Assembly: GCA_902363595.1 (NCBI GenBank)
Contig: CABJAP010000002.1
Coordinates: 234,379 to 298,378 of the forward strand
Direction: 5' to 3'
DNA length: 64,000 bases
DNA from: Clostridia bacterium
Lineage (GTDB): Bacteria; Bacillota; Clostridia; Peptostreptococcales; Anaerovoracaceae
This document shows positions 32,397-41,411 of this stretch, piece by piece (within the stretch, counting starts at the first letter, position 1; each line of letters opens with the position of its first letter). The position numbers were made by a program, and so were the translations under genes. Below the pieces are notes generated by a model that saw only the letters and a program-made list of their open reading frames with translations, was not told the DNA's origin and did no database searches.

Positions 32397-33506
32397 TTAT
32401 TTGGTTTCTTGCTGACATTTTGGCTGCTGCTGTGTAATGCAGTGCACGTTGCCGCCGCCGTAAACAATTTCTCTTGTAGGTACGCCGACTACCTTACGTT
32501 CCGGGAACATCTCCTGGAGCTGCTCTAAAGCCAAGCTGTCATATTCATCATCATACTGAGGAGCGATGACACCGCCGTTGACGATTAAAAAGTTCATGTA
32601 AGAAGCAATGCAGATATCATCGTCTTCCCGGGGAATCGTGCCTTCAACCTGGTCGATATCGAACTCGCCGCTGAGTTTAACGGGCACTTTCGGTAAGGTC
32701 AGCTTGTGTACCTTCAGCTTGCGCCCCTTGGCGTCGGTCGAGTTGATCAGGATATCATATGCCTGGCGGCAAGTATCGTAAAACGGATCTTCTTTATTTT
32801 CAGTCCAGATACAAGCCGCTTCACCGGGCCGAACAAAGCAGGCCACGTCGTCCACATGTCCGTCAGTTTCGTCTGGATCAATTCCATCTTTCAGCCAAAT
32901 AACTTTTTCTGCGTTCAAATATTCTTTCAGCATGTCTTCGATTTCTTCCTTGGACATGTGAGGATTACGTCCCTCGCTCAAAAGGCACATCTCTGTGGTG
33001 AGAACCGTACCTTCACCGTCGACATGAAAGCTTCCGCCTTCGAGGACAAAACCTTCCGTATGATAGGAATCGATTCTCTCCAGTTCGCAAAGTTTGCGCG
33101 CCACCAGGTTATCCTGATCCCAAGGGAAGTAGAGTCCGTCGTAAAGGCCGCCCCATGCATTGAATTCCCAATCCACACCGCGGATGCGGCCCTGATCGTC
33201 AATGACGAAGGTAGGGCCGCAGTCCCGGATCCAAGAATCGTTGGTGTTGACCTCCACGACACGAATGTCATCGGAAAGTCTGGCTCTTGCGTTGGAAAAC
33301 TGAGCAGGGGATACGAGCATAGTAACAGGCTCAAATTGGCTGATTGCTTCTGCTACGGCCTTGAATGCGTTCTGGGCGGGCTTAGCGCCGTTGCGCCAGT
33401 TATCCGGTCTTTCCGGCCAGATCATGAATACTTGTTCATGAGGCTCGAACTCGCCGGGCATTCTAAAGCCGTCTTTTTTTGGAGTTGAGTTTATTCTCTT
33501 TGCCAT
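32397..33506 (-). CDS. aguA: Agmatine deiminase
   Basis: Converts agmatine to N-carbamoylputrescine and ammonia. 369 residues as usual for the family. [18 protein letters not shown] at the N terminus, [36 protein letters not shown] and the nucleophile Cys356 in [11 protein letters not shown] are all present. Peptidylarginine-deiminase-like fold. Gap to ptcA is 31 bases. Confidence 0.95.
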   Translation of the reverse strand: MAKRINSTPKKDGFRMPGEFEPHEQVFMIWPERPDNWRNGAKPAQNAFKAVAEAISQFEPVTMLVSPAQFSNARARLSDDIRVVEVNTNDSWIRDCGPTFVIDDQGRIRGVDWEFNAWGGLYDGLYFPWDQDNLVARKLCELERIDSYHTEGFVLEGGSFHVDGEGTVLTTEMCLLSEGRNPHMSKEEIEDMLKEYLNAEKVIWLKDGIDPDETDGHVDDVACFVRPGEAACIWTENKEDPFYDTCRQAYDILINSTDAKGRKLKVHKLTLPKVPVKLSGEFDIDQVEGTIPREDDDICIASYMNFLIVNGGVIAPQYDDEYDSLALEQLQEMFPERKVVGVPTREIVYGGGNVHCITQQQPKCQQETK

Positions 33507-33537
33507 CTATTTTAGCCTTCTTTCTTGTATCGTTTCT

Positions 33538-34563
33538 TTATTCTCCGAATACTTCCGCCATGAATTCGTCTAATTCTTCCTTAACGGCAGCCTTAGCCAG
33601 TTCGGAACCTTCCTTCTGGTAACGAGTGAAGTATACGAGCAGACCTCTCATTGCAGTCAGTCTGTTTTCAGCTTCGTCCCAAGCGATGGAAATTTCGGAG
33701 TCCAGAACTTCGTCTGTAACTTCTTCGTTTCTTGTTGCCGGCAGGCAGTGGAGGAATTTTGCTCCCAGGTTTGCCTTGTTCATCAGTTCTTTGCTGACCT
33801 GATATTTGGGCATGAAGATCTTCTGTCTTTCTTCAGGTGACAGCTCGTTTTCATAGAGGCCATACCATACGTCTGTGTAGATAAAGTCAGCATCTTTCAT
33901 GGCTTCATCCACATCGTCGGTTACCATCCAGCTTCCGCCTGATTCTTTGCAGTTTGCTTCGTAGATATCGGTGTGTTCCGGTCTCAGCTGGAAGCCTTTC
34001 GGTCCGAAGTGGCAGTAGTTGGCGCCGATCTTGGTTACGATGAATCCTAAGGAAGCGCATACCTGAGTGGCATCTCCTACGAATACGATCTTGCAGTCTT
34101 CAATGCTCTTTCCTTCCGGCAGGTGCTCGATCATGGTGATCATGTCGCCGATTTCCTGTGTCGGGTGGTTGTAATCGGACATTCCGTTTAATACAGGAAC
34201 AGAAGATGAGTTGGCCAGTTTAACAACGGTTTCATGTTCGATAACTCTTGACATAATGATGTCTACATAACGGGAGATAACTCTTCCGGTATCTTCAATT
34301 GTTTCGTGTCCGCCCAGCTGGATCATTCCAGGTCCCAGGTACTGTGCGTGTCCGCCCAGCTGTTCCATGGCTGTTTCGAAGGATACTCTTGTTCTGGTGG
34401 AGGACTGCTGGAAGATCATAGCCAGTGTCTTATCCTTCATCAGCGGCGGATTGTATCCTGCTTTGATGCATTTTTTAATTTTCAGGGACAGATTGATGAT
34501 GTCCATCAGTTCCTGCTTGGTAAAATCGCACGTGTCGATAAAATGTCTTAATTCTTTAGTCAT
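33538..34563 (-). CDS. ptcA: Putrescine carbamoyltransferase
   Basis: Phosphorolyses carbamoylputrescine to putrescine and carbamoyl phosphate. 341 residues. Carbamoyl phosphate motif SSTRTR at 54-59, HPTQ near 137 and [11 protein letters not shown] near 270. The stretch [19 protein letters not shown] and the extended C-terminal helix ([18 protein letters not shown]) distinguish putrescine from ornithine enzymes. With aguA and arcC next in line the assignment is firm. First gene of the operon, AGGAG before its ATG. Regulator encoded divergently at 34878. No agmatine/putrescine antiporter gene is in the operon. Confidence 0.9.
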   Translation of the reverse strand: MTKELRHFIDTCDFTKQELMDIINLSLKIKKCIKAGYNPPLMKDKTLAMIFQQSSTRTRVSFETAMEQLGGHAQYLGPGMIQLGGHETIEDTGRVISRYVDIIMSRVIEHETVVKLANSSSVPVLNGMSDYNHPTQEIGDMITMIEHLPEGKSIEDCKIVFVGDATQVCASLGFIVTKIGANYCHFGPKGFQLRPEHTDIYEANCKESGGSWMVTDDVDEAMKDADFIYTDVWYGLYENELSPEERQKIFMPKYQVSKELMNKANLGAKFLHCLPATRNEEVTDEVLDSEISIAWDEAENRLTAMRGLLVYFTRYQKEGSELAKAAVKEELDEFMAEVFGE

Positions 34564-34621
34564 ACTTGATTCTCCTTTTAATTCTCTTTTTTCCGTTTAT
34601 ACAATGTTCAATATCCGTCCG

Positions 34622-34653
34622 GTAACGCGCTGTTTTGATTCCTGCCGCGTTAC
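34622..34653. repeat. GTAACGCG/CGCGTTAC inverted repeat in the ptcA leader
   Basis: Perfect 8-bp arms at 34622-34629 and 34646-34653, 59 bases before the ptcA start on the minus strand. Could be an operator or a leader hairpin. Confidence 0.45.
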
Positions 34654-34803
34654 ACCACTCACCCAGAGGACGTGCTTACATGATAGCTTCGGAATTTTCA
34701 GATTACAATTACCTTCCGTAGTGAAATCAGGCGATTGCAACTAAAGTGTAATTGCTCTCAGGTAAAAGGTAGTAGGAGGAGTAGCACTTGGTGTATGGGA
34801 GCA

Positions 34804-34819
34804 TACTACAAAAGTAGTA
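34804..34819. promoter_or_regulatory. TACTAC-N4-GTAGTA inverted repeat between ptcA and the LuxR gene
   Basis: Perfect 6-bp arms; similar half-sites (GTAGTAGG, AGTAGC) lie at 34769-34785. Placed 59 bases before the divergent LuxR-type gene, a likely binding site for that regulator. Confidence 0.5.
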
Positions 34820-34877
34820 CTAAAAATATCATCCGGGTGGAATGAAATTTGCATGTTATTAATTGTAGGAGGTGCGA

Positions 34878-35684
34878 ATGATAATGATGAATTTGACACA
34901 TGAACAATGGGAAAAAATAAACCGGCTGATTCTGGAGGCTCATTCGGAAGGTGATATATACCGATTGAGGAAAAGCGTTTTGCAGAAATTGGATGAGCTG
35001 ATTCCCCACGACAAATCGTTTTTTGACCTGGGATATAAAAAGGATACCAAGGTGGTCTTCTTTGATCCGGTGTCTGATAACATGGATCGGGGGTATCTGA
35101 CATCTTATTTCAATAAATATGAGTCCATCGATATTATGTTCTGGTTCTTTTCCCAGACGCAGAGGAACATATACAGGGAAAGTGATTATGTGACCGATGT
35201 GATGGAAGAAACATCCGTATTCTACAGAGAGTGGATGAAGCCGCAGGACATCCGCTACAGCATGGGCTCAAGGGTTGCCTTTGAGGAAGTGCTCTACGGG
35301 TCTATTAATCTCTGGCGAAGCAAGGAGCATGGGGACTTTACCGATGAAGAGGTGTATATCCTGGGTGTAATCAATAAACATCTGGCGTGCCACTTCCACA
35401 ATAAGTTTCCCAACGGCATCAAACGAAATAATGAAAATGATTATACGGATACAATGGTCCATCTGTATGGACTGACCCCGAGAGAGTCAGAGGTCGTGGA
35501 GCTCATATACGAAGGGCTGCCGATCCGGGCAATCGGAGAAAAGCTTTTCATATCAGAAAATACAGTAAAAAAACATACACACAACATTTTTAAAAAAATG
35601 AACATTTCCAACAGAGCCCAGCTAATGAAAATTGTACACGGATATATGACCACCAGTGTGGATGATTTAGTAGAAAAACGGTAA
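34878..35684 (+). CDS. LuxR-type transcriptional regulator, probable regulator of agmatine use
   Basis: 268 residues from the ATG at 34878 (TAGGAGG ends 6 bases before). The N-terminal two thirds look like a ligand-sensing domain without membrane segments. The C-terminal DNA-binding domain is typical: LTPRESEVVELIYEGLPIRAIGEKLFISENTVKKHTHNI. Divergent from ptcA-aguA-arcC; in lactic acid bacteria the agmatine operon is likewise controlled by a LuxR-type protein (AguR), so agmatine sensing is a reasonable inference. Followed by a terminator. Confidence 0.85.
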   Translation: MIMMNLTHEQWEKINRLILEAHSEGDIYRLRKSVLQKLDELIPHDKSFFDLGYKKDTKVVFFDPVSDNMDRGYLTSYFNKYESIDIMFWFFSQTQRNIYRESDYVTDVMEETSVFYREWMKPQDIRYSMGSRVAFEEVLYGSINLWRSKEHGDFTDEEVYILGVINKHLACHFHNKFPNGIKRNNENDYTDTMVHLYGLTPRESEVVELIYEGLPIRAIGEKLFISENTVKKHTHNIFKKMNISNRAQLMKIVHGYMTTSVDDLVEKR

Positions 35685-35729
35685 ACATGTCAAAAGCTTT
35701 CAGCCAGTTAAATATTGACATGTTTTTTT
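35684..35729 (+). terminator. Terminator after the LuxR-type gene
   Basis: AACATGTCAA (35684-35693) and TTGACATGTT (35715-35724) with seven T. The stem begins inside the stop codon. Confidence 0.85.
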
Positions 35730-35842
35730 ACAGAAAAGCAAACTTGGGATGCCAGCGTTTGTCAGTGAGGATGTGGCCAAACAGGGTTAAACCGTCTGCA
35801 GTGCGGAATTAAAATAAAAAAGAATAAATAGGAGGTCGTTGT

Positions 35843-36649
35843 ATGAAAATAAGGGTAGCATGCTCCCAGATAGACTGCGTACTGGGGGACAAAGAAGCAA
35901 ACTTTAAAAAGATGGAAGAAAGCGTCAAAACAATCAAATCTGATGATCCGACTGTAGAGCTGATCGTTTTTCCCGAACTGGCCCTCAATGGATATGAATG
36001 CCCTGAGCTGTTTGAAGACATGGCAGAAGTGTGTCCGGGCGGGGCCTACATAAGGAAGATAGGCAGGATTGCGCAAATCTGGGATGTGCACATTGCTTTT
36101 GGCTTTATTGAGCGGGAAGATCGTGAATACAGTATGCAGCTGTATAATACGGCTCTGCTCCTGGACAACAAAGGCGCGATCATTGGAACGTATCGCAAGT
36201 CTCACTTGGTTGAAGGCTTTGAGGCAGATAACTTTACAAAAGGCGGCCAATACCCGGTCTTTGATACCAGGTGGGGAAAAGTAGGTATGGCGATCTGCTG
36301 GGACGCGGCTTTTCCTGAAACCGTAAAGCTTTTGGCACTAAAGGGTGCAGAACTGATCCTGGTTTTGGCAGCCTGGGAAAAGCCCCATGCCTTTGACTGG
36401 GATCTGACCTTGGCAGCCAGAGCATTTGATAACGTAGCTTGCGTCGCAGCCTGCAATCGCGCAGGAACAGATCGGACTTTGTCCTATCTGGGAAAAAGCA
36501 AACTGGTGGCGCCGGGCGGACGGGTACTGAAAGAATGCGGTGATGAAGAATGTACGATAATCGGAACTCTGAATTTAGATGAAGTGAAAAAGATGCGCCG
36601 GGGATATTACGATTTGATCAGGAACGCCTCGTTTTATGAAGTTATATAG
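35843..36649 (+). CDS. Nitrilase-superfamily C-N hydrolase
   Basis: 268 residues. The catalytic Glu (VFPELALNGYE), Lys (TYRKSHL) and Cys (MAICWDAAFPE) of the superfamily are all present, plus NxxF/YNTALLLD strand. Relatives include N-carbamoylputrescine amidase and omega-amidases; the amine-catabolic surroundings make such a role likely but residues do not decide it. AGGAGG before the ATG. It lies 20 bases before a sigma-54 activator gene and could be co-transcribed with it. Confidence 0.82.
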   Translation: MKIRVACSQIDCVLGDKEANFKKMEESVKTIKSDDPTVELIVFPELALNGYECPELFEDMAEVCPGGAYIRKIGRIAQIWDVHIAFGFIEREDREYSMQLYNTALLLDNKGAIIGTYRKSHLVEGFEADNFTKGGQYPVFDTRWGKVGMAICWDAAFPETVKLLALKGAELILVLAAWEKPHAFDWDLTLAARAFDNVACVAACNRAGTDRTLSYLGKSKLVAPGGRVLKECGDEECTIIGTLNLDEVKKMRRGYYDLIRNASFYEVI

Positions 36650-36669
36650 TTTACCAGGGGGTGATGAGC

Positions 36670-38079
36670 GTGAATACGATTAAAGACGGCTTTGTCGCAG
36701 ATATGCTGGCGAAGAACATGGACAATATTTTTGAATCAATCTATGACGAAATCCTGATCACAGATAATCGAGGCGTGGTCCTGAAAGTGAGTACGGATTT
36801 TGAAAAGGAGTATGGGCTGGATCCGGGCAGCGCCATAGGAAGGACGGTAAAGGACCTGGAGGAAGAGGGCTATTTTAAACCATCCATTGCCGCGATTGTA
36901 CTGGAAAACCAAGAAAAGGTCACAATGCACCAGAGAAATAACAAGGGGAGAGAGATTATCGTCACGGGCATCCCCGTTAAAGATGAAAACGGCAATATCA
37001 AATTGGTAGTCACCTTTTCCAGAGATGTTACGGATTTTATTAATTTAAAAAATGAGTACAAATCTTTGGAAGATAAGATGGCGCTGTACAAAGAGGAGTT
37101 GGAGAAGCTGAGAAATGAAAACATAGAAGTCGATGGAATTATTGCAGAGAGCATTCAAATGAAACGAGTGCTGCAGGAGGTAAACCGAATCGCGGCTTAC
37201 GATGCTTCGGTCCTTTTGACAGGAAAATCCGGAGTCGGAAAAAGTATGCTGGCAAAGATCATTCACAGCAAAAGCGAACGGAGGAACTATCCCTTTATTG
37301 AGATCAATTGCGGGGCGATCCCTGAAAACCTGCTGGAATCAGAATTCTTCGGCTATGAAAAAGGCTCGTTCACAGGTGCCAATGAAAAGGGTAAAGTGGG
37401 GTTAATTGAGGTAGCCCAAAACGGAACGCTGTTTTTGGATGAAATATCCGAAATGCCTCTAAACTTACAAGTCAAACTTCTGAAAACCATTCAAGATAAA
37501 ACGATTACACGAGTAGGAGGCACTAAGGAAATCCAGGTGGATTTCAGGCTGATTACTGCCTCCAATAAAAACCTTGAATCTCTGGTGAAAAAAAATTTAT
37601 TTCGAGAAGACCTGTTTTACCGTCTCAATGTCATACCAATCGATATACCGCCGCTCAAAGAACGAAAAGACGACATTATTCCGCTGATTCTTTATTTTAC
37701 TGACAAATTCAATCGCAAATATAATATGGAAAAATCTTTTTCCGTAGAAGTCATGCACGTTCTGGAACATCAGGAATGGCCGGGAAATATCAGAGAGCTG
37801 GAAAACCTGGTGGAACGGGTTCTTTTGACTTCCGATCAGAAGATGATCGATGTGGATGTTCTGGATGTTGCCATGAAGGGAGCTTTGGAGGTGAAGCACT
37901 TTGAGAACCATGAACACCTGACGCTTGAAGAAGCTGTCGAAGCTCTGGAACGGGAGATGATAACAGATAGTTATGCCAAGTGCAAAACCACGGTTGGCGT
38001 AGCTAAAATGCTTGGAATCAGCCAGCCTACGGCATTTCGTAAAATCAAAAAATATGTCAAAGATGAAACAAAAGAATAG
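36670..38079 (+). CDS. Sigma-54-dependent activator with PAS domain (controls NCS1/ADH operon)
   Basis: 469 residues. Start placed at the GTG at 36670 because the AGGGGGTGAT site covers the ATG at 36664. Order: PAS domain (about 15-125), coiled linker, AAA+ domain with Walker A GKSGVGKS (185-192), sigma-54 loop GSFTGA (232-237, Ser for the usual Ala), FLDEIS Walker B, and a C-terminal Fis-type helix-turn-helix (TTVGVAKMLGISQPTAFRKI). A -24/-12 promoter and two long palindromes follow its stop, so it most likely switches on the genes at 38358-41193. The PAS ligand is unknown. Confidence 0.9.
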   Translation: MNTIKDGFVADMLAKNMDNIFESIYDEILITDNRGVVLKVSTDFEKEYGLDPGSAIGRTVKDLEEEGYFKPSIAAIVLENQEKVTMHQRNNKGREIIVTGIPVKDENGNIKLVVTFSRDVTDFINLKNEYKSLEDKMALYKEELEKLRNENIEVDGIIAESIQMKRVLQEVNRIAAYDASVLLTGKSGVGKSMLAKIIHSKSERRNYPFIEINCGAIPENLLESEFFGYEKGSFTGANEKGKVGLIEVAQNGTLFLDEISEMPLNLQVKLLKTIQDKTITRVGGTKEIQVDFRLITASNKNLESLVKKNLFREDLFYRLNVIPIDIPPLKERKDDIIPLILYFTDKFNRKYNMEKSFSVEVMHVLEHQEWPGNIRELENLVERVLLTSDQKMIDVDVLDVAMKGALEVKHFENHEHLTLEEAVEALEREMITDSYAKCKTTVGVAKMLGISQPTAFRKIKKYVKDETKE

Positions 38080-38082
38080 ATT

Positions 38083-38190
38083 TATTCTAATTAGAATAGG
38101 TATTCGTTTTGGTATAAATGCGAAATGGCAGTCGATAAAAAATGAAATTTACACAAGAGGGTAGAATTTTGCCGAATACAGCTGTATTCG
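38083..38190. promoter_or_regulatory. Two palindromic activator sites before the NCS1 operon
   Basis: TATTCTAATTAGAATA (38083-38098) and CGAATACAGCTGTATTCG (38173-38190) are perfect palindromes sharing TATTC/GAATA half-sites. They lie about 75 and 165 bases upstream of the -24/-12 promoter, where sigma-54 enhancer sites are expected. Confidence 0.7.
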
Positions 38191-38261
38191 AACGTGAATA
38201 AAACGAAAAAACGGTAAGTCGTGTAAATGAGAGATTTACAGAATTCTGAAAAAAATATATT

Positions 38262-38278
38262 TTGGCATAATTCTTGCG
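38262..38278 (+). promoter_or_regulatory. Sigma-54 (-24/-12) promoter of the NCS1/ADH operon
   Basis: TTGGCATAATTCTTGCG: GG (38264-38265) and GC (38276-38277) with 10 bases between. Eighty bases before the first start codon. Confidence 0.85.
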
Positions 38279-38357
38279 TCTTATTGTTGATACATTAAAT
38301 TTGTTCTACCATTTTATTTTTATCGTCTGTATTGTTTGTAAGACAGGAGGTCTTAAA

Positions 38358-38579
38358 ATGGCAAGTCATGAAGAGGTATACAAAGAACTAAAAGGCCGAA
38401 CTGGCCTGAACCCTGATATAGAAGAAGAACTATGCCGCAGAATTTCCGTTATCGAAGAGTCCGGCGGGGAAATTGTACCCCATTTGACCAAAGGCGATTG
38501 GATCGCTACCTGGCTTTTAATCGCTGTAACCGGAATTATTCCAATTATTATTGAAGCATTCCGTTATGGATTTCAGTAA
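38358..38579 (+). CDS. Small single-span membrane protein, probable transporter partner
   Basis: 73 residues, ATG preceded by ACAGGAGG. An acidic, soluble N-terminal half (HEEVYKELKGRTGLNPDIEE) is followed by one membrane segment (about 48-66, TWLLIAVTGIIPIIIEA). No family recognised. It stands 24 bases before the NCS1 transporter gene and behind the same sigma-54 promoter, so it may be a regulatory or stabilising subunit of the carrier. An open frame extends back to 38274 but lacks a ribosome binding site. Confidence 0.7.
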   Translation: MASHEEVYKELKGRTGLNPDIEEELCRRISVIEESGGEIVPHLTKGDWIATWLLIAVTGIIPIIIEAFRYGFQ

Positions 38580-38603
38580 TCGCTTATTAGGAGGAAATTT
38601 AAA

Positions 38604-40007
38604 ATGGCAAAATTTGATGCGAACCAAGAATCACAATTTGGTGTGCTGCCCGTCCTGAAAGAGGACAGGGTATATAATTTATTTGATAATTCATGTATAA
38701 ATGTAGGTCTGGCAATTGCCACCTGGTGCTTTATGATCGGCGGATCGGTAGCGCTGTTCGTAGACTTTTGGCCGGCCGTAATCGCCACATTGGTCGGCAA
38801 TATGATTTCGGTACTGGTTATGGCGATCATGCCTTGTTCGGCTTCTGCCACCACAGGCGCTGATAATTACACGCTGGCAGCAAGCTATATGGGAAGAAAC
38901 GGACGTTACATATTGATGGCATTCATTACAGTCTTCCAGATTGCATGGCTGATCGTTCTCTCCATTATGTTCGCCAGATCGGTGAGCAATGTAACCGCTG
39001 CTTTTATGGGCGTCGAATCCATGGGATCCGGCTTTACCATGGTGATTTCGCTGATTGCGGTTGCAATTGTATTTTTAGTAGTATGGAAAGGTCCTTTAGT
39101 AATCAAACGGTTCAACAATGTGGTTGCACCAATGATGGTTGTCGTAATTATCGGGCTGCTGGTAATTCTGTCCAAAAACATCGGATGGGATGTCATCACC
39201 AGCGCGGATCCAATTGCGCCCAATGACAATCAGTGGGTAAACTTTTTGCTGGCAGTTGAGCTGAGCTTTGGCGCAGGCCTCTCCTGGTGGCCGAACATGG
39301 GCGGTATGTCCAGACTGTGTAAAACCACGAAAGCCGCTTATTGGGCAAATTTAGCTGGTCTGATCCTGGCTGCAACCGTAGGTACGGCTCTTGGAGTAGC
39401 TGCTGCCATTACCATTGGATCCGACGATCCGACGGAGTGGATGCTTCCTCTGGGCGGCCTGGTATTCGGTGTCATTGCACTGGTGTTCGTTGCCATTGCC
39501 AACGTTACGTCCAATGCAACTGTAGCATATAACATTTGTCTTGGTCTGAAAGATATCAAAATCTTTAGAGATAAAAAATGGGCGCTGGTTGTACTGATCT
39601 TCCTGATTCCGGTAGCAATCGGCCTGATCCTGTTCCCCAATCAGATTTATGACCACTTCTACATTCTGCTTGGCGTGACCTGCACCTTCTATGTGCCGGT
39701 TGTAACCATCAGTACCATCGACTATTTTGTACTGAGAAAGAAGAAGCTGGACATTAGAGGTCTCTATGACAGAACATCCACATCCGCATACTCGTTCTGG
39801 GGCGGATTTAACTGGGTAGCCATTATCGTATTTGCTCTGGCAATGCCGTTCTATTTGGTATTCCTCAACCCGGCTACCTTGGTATATCAGACACCGTTCA
39901 TGTATTGTACGGCGTCAGGAGGCGTATTCGTCGTTGTGGCGATCGTTTACTACATCTTAGCAAAAGTATTCCTGGTGAACAAAGGCATCGGGGGGTATCG
40001 AAAATAG
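38604..40007 (+). CDS. NCS1-family transporter
   Basis: 467 residues with 12 membrane segments. LFDNSCINVGLAIATWCFMIGG near the start and SWWPNMGGMSRLCKTTKAAYWAN in the middle match nucleobase:cation symporter-1 proteins (cytosine, hydantoin, allantoin carriers). Substrate cannot be read from sequence. Expressed from the sigma-54 promoter with an alcohol dehydrogenase, so the substrate is likely a nitrogen compound whose breakdown gives an aldehyde. Confidence 0.85.
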   Translation: MAKFDANQESQFGVLPVLKEDRVYNLFDNSCINVGLAIATWCFMIGGSVALFVDFWPAVIATLVGNMISVLVMAIMPCSASATTGADNYTLAASYMGRNGRYILMAFITVFQIAWLIVLSIMFARSVSNVTAAFMGVESMGSGFTMVISLIAVAIVFLVVWKGPLVIKRFNNVVAPMMVVVIIGLLVILSKNIGWDVITSADPIAPNDNQWVNFLLAVELSFGAGLSWWPNMGGMSRLCKTTKAAYWANLAGLILAATVGTALGVAAAITIGSDDPTEWMLPLGGLVFGVIALVFVAIANVTSNATVAYNICLGLKDIKIFRDKKWALVVLIFLIPVAIGLILFPNQIYDHFYILLGVTCTFYVPVVTISTIDYFVLRKKKLDIRGLYDRTSTSAYSFWGGFNWVAIIVFALAMPFYLVFLNPATLVYQTPFMYCTASGGVFVVVAIVYYILAKVFLVNKGIGGYRK

Positions 40008-40032
40008 ATTGACTTTAGAAAGAAGGTAAAAT

Positions 40033-41193
40033 ATGGACATGAGAGAATTTTTTCACGCGACAAAAGTCGTATCAGGAGCAGGGTCGGTTAAGAACGTAGG
40101 ACAGGAAACTCTGGCTCTGGGCGGAAAAAAAGTATTGATTATAACCGATGGATTCTTGGCTGCAAGCCCAATTATGGAAAAGGTAACGGCAAGCCTTAAG
40201 GAATCCTCGATTGAATACATCGTTTACGATCAAGTAAGACCAAATCCAAGAACGACCGACTGTGATACTACCGCAGAGATGGCCAAAGCTGAGGGTGTCG
40301 ATGTAATCATCGGCCTGGGCGGCGGCAGTTCTATGGACCAGGCCAAGGCAACAGCCGCTCTGGTAACCAATGGCGGAAAATGTGTTGATTGGGATTACGT
40401 GGAATTGAAGGAATATATGCTGCCGGTTATCTGTATTCCAACTACATCGGGAACAGGCAGCGAAGTAACCTTCGTAGCGGTGATTACCGATGAAGAAAGA
40501 AAATATAAGATGAGCGTCTTCGATCCTATTAAATTAAGACCAAGCGTGGCCATCGCTGACCCGGAACTGCTGACCAGCCTTCCGCCGTCACTGACCGCTT
40601 CCACAGGAATCGACGCGCTGACACATGCCATCGAAGCATACACCTGCAAGGTGTCCCAGCCGATCACAGATGCGCTGGCTCTGTATGCCATTGATGTGAT
40701 TTCCAAGAATATTGTACAGGCGGTAGAGGATGGCAGCAATTTGGAGGTTCGGTACAACATGCTGATGGGAAGCTTGATTGCCGGTATGGCATTCATCAAT
40801 TCCAATGTAGGTGCTGTACATGCGATTTCAGAAACCGTCGGCGGATGGTATGATACACCTCATGGAGTAGGAAATTCAATTTTCTTGCCCTATATTATGG
40901 AATACAATATCCCGGCTAACCCGGAAAAATTCGCCACTGTAGCCAGATATCTGGGCGTTGATCCCGAGGGAAAAACCACAGAAGAACTGGCTCTGGCCGG
41001 TGTAGAAAAGGTAAAAGAGCTGAATGCTAAGGTTAAGATTCCAAAACTGATCGAGTTGGATTACATTAAAGAAGAAAACTTCAGAGCTATTGCAGAACGG
41101 TCGGCAGAAAACGCGTTGTCGCAGGATAACGCCAGAGACATCGATGCCGATGGCTATATGTCCGTTATTCTCAAAGCGTACAGAGGGAATTAA
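40033..41193 (+). CDS. Iron-containing alcohol dehydrogenase
   Basis: 386 residues, normal length. NAD(P) motif GLGGGSSMDQAKA near 97-109, PTTSGTGSEVT near 140, and metal ligands in DALTHAIEAY, NVGAVHAISE and DTPHGVGNS. Reduces an aldehyde to an alcohol (or reverse) with NAD(P)H. Placed 25 bases after the NCS1 gene. The aldehyde could come from an amine or amino-sulfonate; the substrate is not defined. A strong terminator follows. Confidence 0.9.
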   Translation: MDMREFFHATKVVSGAGSVKNVGQETLALGGKKVLIITDGFLAASPIMEKVTASLKESSIEYIVYDQVRPNPRTTDCDTTAEMAKAEGVDVIIGLGGGSSMDQAKATAALVTNGGKCVDWDYVELKEYMLPVICIPTTSGTGSEVTFVAVITDEERKYKMSVFDPIKLRPSVAIADPELLTSLPPSLTASTGIDALTHAIEAYTCKVSQPITDALALYAIDVISKNIVQAVEDGSNLEVRYNMLMGSLIAGMAFINSNVGAVHAISETVGGWYDTPHGVGNSIFLPYIMEYNIPANPEKFATVARYLGVDPEGKTTEELALAGVEKVKELNAKVKIPKLIELDYIKEENFRAIAERSAENALSQDNARDIDADGYMSVILKAYRGN

Positions 41194-41260
41194 TCCGTGC
41201 GCGATACGAAGAAACAGGCATAAGCAACCTATAATATCGCTCTTCTGACATTTTTTATAT

Positions 41261-41300
41261 AAAACCCACGGTTCGCCTCTGTGCTGCCGTGGGTTTTATT
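41261..41300 (+). terminator. Terminator of the NCS1/ADH operon
   Basis: AAAACCCACGG (41261-41271) and CCGTGGGTTTT (41287-41297), 15-base loop, then TATTTT. Confidence 0.9.
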
Positions 41301-41411
41301 TTCGTATAAATTTTCATGGTTGTGTAGCCTTATGAAAAACATAGAAAATTAAGAAGCCCGCTTAACTCAGCTCGTATGTTAACAACAAGAATTGAAAAAA
41401 TGAGGTGTGAT

